Shown here one piece after another: positions 60,691 through 64,000 of a stretch of DNA of 64,000 nucleotides; positions within the stretch are counted from its first letter, which is position 1; each line of letters begins with the position of its first letter. The stretch lies in assembly GCF_018687715.1 (NCBI RefSeq), contig NC_056753.1, positions 12,074,501 through 12,138,500 of the forward strand, in the 5' to 3' direction. The notes below the pieces were generated by a model. The model did not search any database. It had not been told where the DNA came from and saw only the letters and a program-made list of their open reading frames with translations. The position numbers and the translations under genes are program-made. The DNA is from Carya illinoinensis. Lineage: Eukaryota; Streptophyta; Magnoliopsida; Fagales; Juglandaceae.

Positions 60691-61704
60691 TGTGATTGAG
60701 CTGAAATATTGCCTATTTTAGCTATTTAAAACCAATGTATTTTAAATTCATCATGACATTATTATTGGTTTTAAATGGAAAAATGATTAATAAGGATAAA
60801 TCAAAGTTGTGATTTTAATTGATTAAAAGCATAAATTTCTGCTTGAATTCTACCAACTATTGATTACTGTGCATTCTAGTTCATAATTTTAATTCTTCTT
60901 GTTCTTCATGTTCATAAAGTTTCTTGAGCTATCTTTCCATCTTTTGGGTTCAATCCATGAACCTCAAAAGATAGAAGCACTTCTTGCCATCCATGAATGG
61001 AAGTTGCTCAAGCTAATCTTTCATTTATGTTATTTTGTTGTTGAGTGTTTTCTTTTTTTTAATCTCCATCTCCATTTTTCATGCATACCATGGTTCATTA
61101 TGTTCATGCCTTGTTCATACTTTGTCTTGAGCTTTCCCACCATTCAAACAATCCCAACTCCATCTAACCTCATACACGGCTACATCAATCACCCCTTTTT
61201 ACACTCAAATAAATCCACCAACTCATTTCCAACCCACCTAAATTATACATTAATTGGAAGGCTGCTTGTTTGGCTTAACTTACATCGGTTGGTGCAGCTA
61301 AATTAAGGTGAGGAACATGTGATGGATTGGAAGAAGTCATCAAAGGCTGCTACTGTCCACCAACTGCTGTCCACCGAAATGAAGGAAGATAGAGAGACAC
61401 ATGCAAGCTTGGTCAATGTCTACGGCAATGAGAAGAAAATATAGAGAAACATGTGCTGAAATTAAAGTGCATGATGTGCTGGAACTGAAAAAGGAATTGT
61501 AAAGAGGAAAGAAAGCAAAACCGGTGCATGATTGTGGGGAATTTCCAGAATTAATTGTGAGAAATCGGTGGGTGTTTGTATTTTGCTGAAATATGAAGTC
61601 GGTGAGAGAGAATTAAGAGAAGTGAGATGTGTTGTGCTGTAATTGTTTGAAGGGAGACGTGTAGGCCAATGCTGATTGGTTTGAATTTTCTGGAGGTGGA
61701 AAGG
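60691..61704 (+). repeat. Athila LTR, 5' portion, plus strand
   Basis: Starts TGTGATTGAGCTGAAATATTGCC and runs 1 kb to 'ttctggaggtggaaagg', where it is cut and joined to pol sequence (gatgatgcccag). The promoter half is missing. Confidence 0.88.
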
Positions 61705-62495
61705 ATGATGCCCAGTTGATTGAAGTATTAAGAAAGCATCGAGGTGCAATTGGTTGGACAATAGCAGACATCAAAGGCATTGATGCCGCTGTATGTACCC
61801 ACAGAATCCATCTTGAAGACGATGCTAGACCGGTTCGTGATGCTCAACGTAGGCTCAATCCTACCATGAAGGAAGTCGTGAAAGAGGAAGTGCTTAAGCT
61901 ACTCGCAGTAGGTATCATTTATCCCATCTCAGACAGTAAGTGGGTAAGTCCAACTCAAGTGGTACCAAAGAAATCTGGTTTGACTGTCATAAAAAATGAT
62001 AAAAATGAGTTGATTCCAAGTAGAATGGTTACTGGCTGGAGAATGTGCATTGATTATAGAAAACTTAATTCAGCCAGTAGGAAGGATCATTTTCCTTTAC
62101 CATTCTTGGATCAAATTTTGGAAAGAGTAGCTGGTAATGCATATTATTGTTTATTGGATGTCTATTCTGGTTATTATCAAATTGCTGTAGCACCTGAGGA
62201 TCAGGAGAAAACCACTTTCACCTGTCCTTTTGGCACTTTTGCTTTTACTAGAATGCCTTTTGGTTTGTGTAATGCTCCAGCTACTTTTCAGAGATGCATG
62301 ATGAGTATTTTTTTTTACATGATTGATGATATTTGTGAAATATTCATGGATGATTTCTCTGTTTTTGGAAAATCCTTTGAGAGTTGTTTGCATAATTTGG
62401 CACGTATTCTCCAGAGATGTGAGGAAAAAAATCTTTTACTTAATTGGGAGAAATGTCAATTTATGGTTACTCAGGGCATTGTATTAGGGCATATT
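61703..62495 (+). pseudogene. Athila RT fragment, plus strand
   Basis: Starts within the RT leader (AQLIEVLRKHRGAIGWTIADI) and continues open through IIYPISDSKW, where the other three copies carry TGA. It goes on to [34 protein letters not shown] and GIVLGHI. At 62495 it fuses to an LTR, so the open frame (61716-62591) ends in LTR sequence. It has the least damaged RT start in the window. Confidence 0.9.
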
Positions 62496-62544
62496 TGGCT
62501 TCTGGCTGATAAGGGCAACACCAACTTGAGGCAGCCATCTAAAG

Positions 62545-62577
<33 letters not shown>

Positions 62578-62930
62578 TGGCTGGACGGTAGAATTGAAAC
62601 AAAAAAACAGATTGAATGAATTTTCAACAAGTTAGGCATGAAGTTAGGCATGAGGAACCGTGTTGGACTTGGTTGTTTGGTTTGAATTAAGAAACCAATT
62701 GAATAAAATGACAGAGGAGGAATGCAAGAGGCGGCAATTAAAGATTAAATGCAAGAAGTAGCCGAAATTAAGTGTGAATGCAAGAATGAAGTGTGAAACC
62801 AATTGAGGTGTGAATGCAATTGAGGTGTGAATGCAATTAAGTGTGAATGCAAATGAGGTATGAATGTGTAGCCAAGATGTTCGGCTATAAAAGGATGCAG
62901 TCCGAAGCTTACAAAACAACAACTCAAAAC
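61703..62930 (+). repeat. Arm of second inverted repeat (B-plus)
   Basis: Inverse of 54830-56056. It includes the RT piece, the RT/LTR fusion and the LTR part with (AT)n (62547-62569), the motif array and TATA. Confidence 0.87.
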
Positions 62931-63580
62931 TTAGAAAAGGACAACTCAACACACACAATTTTCTGCTTATGTTATTTCTTTGTTACGTACTTGAAAGAAT
63001 TAGCTCTTTCTTGTGTTCGAAATTTTGTTTCTTCTTTTAGTTTCAATACTTTGTTGTTTTAGCATTTTTATTAAGTGTATTAAGATTTGTTCTAGAATTT
63101 TATTTCATTAAGTTGTTTCCTTAATTTTAATCAAGTGTGCTATTTTGTTTCATGCAACAAAAAGAAATTGTTTTAGAAGTTCTAATTAATTGTGTTACCT
63201 TAATTTATTGCAAGAAAGGTTTGGTTTTAAGTTTTTGTTTTTGTTTTTGATTTTTCTGAAACATCATACGTGGGGAGTAGAGGAATTGTTCTAAAATTTT
63301 TATTAAAGGTTTAGAGATTAATTTTCAAGAGTCATATGTGAGAAGTTGTTTCCTTGTTGTTTTGAATTTTAATTGAATAGTGAAAGGAAGTTTTCGTTTA
63401 GACTTTTCGTTCCCTATTTTATTTAACTTCAGTTTAAAGTTTATAGAATACTTTTGAGATATTTTTTTACTTAGAAGTTAGGGTAATCTATTTTCTGTTT
63501 ACTTATTTCGCGTTATTTATTTTTCGCACATCTTTAAGTTTTCATTTAATAGTGATTACAATTGTTATGTGTTATTTTGA
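62498..63580 (+). repeat. Athila LTR, 3' portion, plus strand
   Basis: From 'tggcttctggctgataag' through TATA (62885) and the U5-side AT-rich part to 'gtgttattttga', where the family sequence is replaced by tRNA-Asp sequence at 63581. Corresponds to about 43720-44690 of LTR-1. The last 370 bp of the LTR are absent here. Confidence 0.87.
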
Positions 63581-63641
63581 GTGGTAAGTATTCCCGCCTG
63601 TCACGCGGGTGACCCGGGTTCGGTCCCCGGCAGCGACGCCA
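63581..63641 (+). tRNA. Partial tRNA-Asp(GTC) copy ending in CCA, at an LTR primer site
   Basis: gtggtaagtattcccgcc, then anticodon GTC (63600-63602) in a 5-bp anticodon stem, a T arm (63614-63630), the acceptor strand cagcgac, discriminator G and CCA (63639-63641). The acceptor 5' strand and the first half of the D arm are missing. The T loop reads ttcggtc where tRNA-Asp has ttcgatc, a change exactly at A58 (63623), the site that is m1A in the mature tRNA. The CCA adjoins aaaaacttgactcac, the inverse of an Athila LTR end with its 6-bp spacer. It is therefore better explained as a reverse-transcribed primer than as a gene. Not expected to be a functional tRNA. Confidence 0.82.
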
Positions 63642-63647
63642 AAAACT

Positions 63648-64000
63648 TGACTCACTCAAAAATGAGTAGCACTAATGCTATCCCAAGTGCAGGAGGATGT
63701 CGTGTAATAATTAGGAATAAATTCCTAGATCGTCTCCTCAGGGAAAGTTGCTTAAAATTAAACTTGTTGAAAAAATGTGAAAAACTTCACAAAGAGAAAA
63801 TAAAATGACGGTATATGCAATGGATGGAAAAGGGTACTAGTCATGGACTAGATTCATATCTTTTGATTTTGATTGTCGGATTGGAATGTAAAGGACTAAT
63901 AAATTAGATTCAGAAATTAATAAAACTAAATTAAGAATTAAACTAAATTAGAAAGTAATTGACAAAACATGAATTGAAAATTGAAAATGCTCAAAACCAA
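63648..64000 (-). repeat. Athila LTR end, minus strand, running out of the window
   Basis: Starts tgactcactcaaaaatgag, the inverse of the LTR end at 45062, and matches the inverse of about 44700-45062 to the end of the window. Its element lies on the minus strand, and its primer site is the tRNA-derived 63624-63641. Confidence 0.9.

Larger units (their letters stand above)
57108..61704 (+). repeat. Right arm of the large inverted repeat (A-plus)
   Basis: Inverse of 49374-54829; starts with minus-strand gag (57108-57687), then plus-strand pol, purine tract and a partial LTR. The near identity of long protein segments in both arms points to a recent duplication. Confidence 0.9.

Noticed and set aside
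63581..63641. Functional tRNA-Asp gene
   Set aside because: Acceptor 5' strand and part of the D arm are missing, CCA is present in the DNA, and it abuts LTR sequence on both sides.

Overview
The window is nuclear DNA of a flowering plant, most likely a woody eudicot. The evidence is an AT-rich background, plant-specific element families (Ty1/copia, Athila- and Tat-type Ty3/gypsy, hAT, a tRNA-derived SINE), and broken copies of plant gene families: a leucine-rich-repeat receptor-like protein (RLP), a DUF295/SKIP23-type F-box relative, and an ACD6-type ankyrin protein. I see no intact host gene. Essentially everything recognisable is a transposable element, a piece of one, or a pseudogene.

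Region 1 (1-16894) is a stack of nested insertions. The outermost layer is a non-coding, LTR-like repeat of about 4 kb (copy 1: 2197-2388 plus 13938-16894). An 11.5-kb hAT transposon (2389-13937) sits inside it, with matching terminal inverted repeats and a near-identical 8-bp target duplication. The hAT carries a decayed BED-finger transposase and exon fragments of at least four plant genes: a DRD1/CHR35-type SNF2 protein, L-threonine aldolase, an unidentified protein, and BONZAI/copine. A 4.8-kb copia element (7324-12148) is inserted exactly at a splice donor of the BONZAI fragment. The first 2.2 kb look like the right part of another hAT element.

Region 2 (16895-30357) is gene-poor. It holds an RLP pseudogene split by a Sirevirus-like solo LTR, a DUF295 pseudogene, an ankyrin fragment, a SINE with a 14-bp target duplication, a MITE candidate and short tandem repeats.

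Region 3 (28062-36010) has a second, nearly complete copy of the 4-kb LTR-like repeat (30358-34399, target duplication catct), lying in another LTR-like sequence, and a third partial copy (34881-36010).

Region 4 (about 36011-42797) is a Tat-lineage Ty3/gypsy relic. Its pol remnant is on the minus strand. It also has an array of about eleven 77-bp repeats and an intron-containing, oppositely oriented extra ORF of the 'putative gypsy type transposon' family.

Region 5 (42798-64000) is a scrambled cluster of Athila-lineage Ty3/gypsy sequence. A plus-strand LTR with a tRNA-Asp primer site is followed by an unrecognised 2.3-kb leader, four 153-bp tandem repeats and a minus-strand LTR. Then comes a large inverted repeat (49374-54829 against 57108-61704), in whose arms gag is already inverted relative to pol. 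It is interleaved with a second inverted pair (54830-56056 against 61703-62930). At 63581-63641, between two opposed LTRs, lies 61 bp of tRNA-Asp ending in CCA and changed at the m1A58 position. This looks like a retroelement cDNA that ran through its own tRNA primer. Self-integration or template switching during reverse transcription would explain the region best, though an assembly artefact cannot be excluded from sequence alone.
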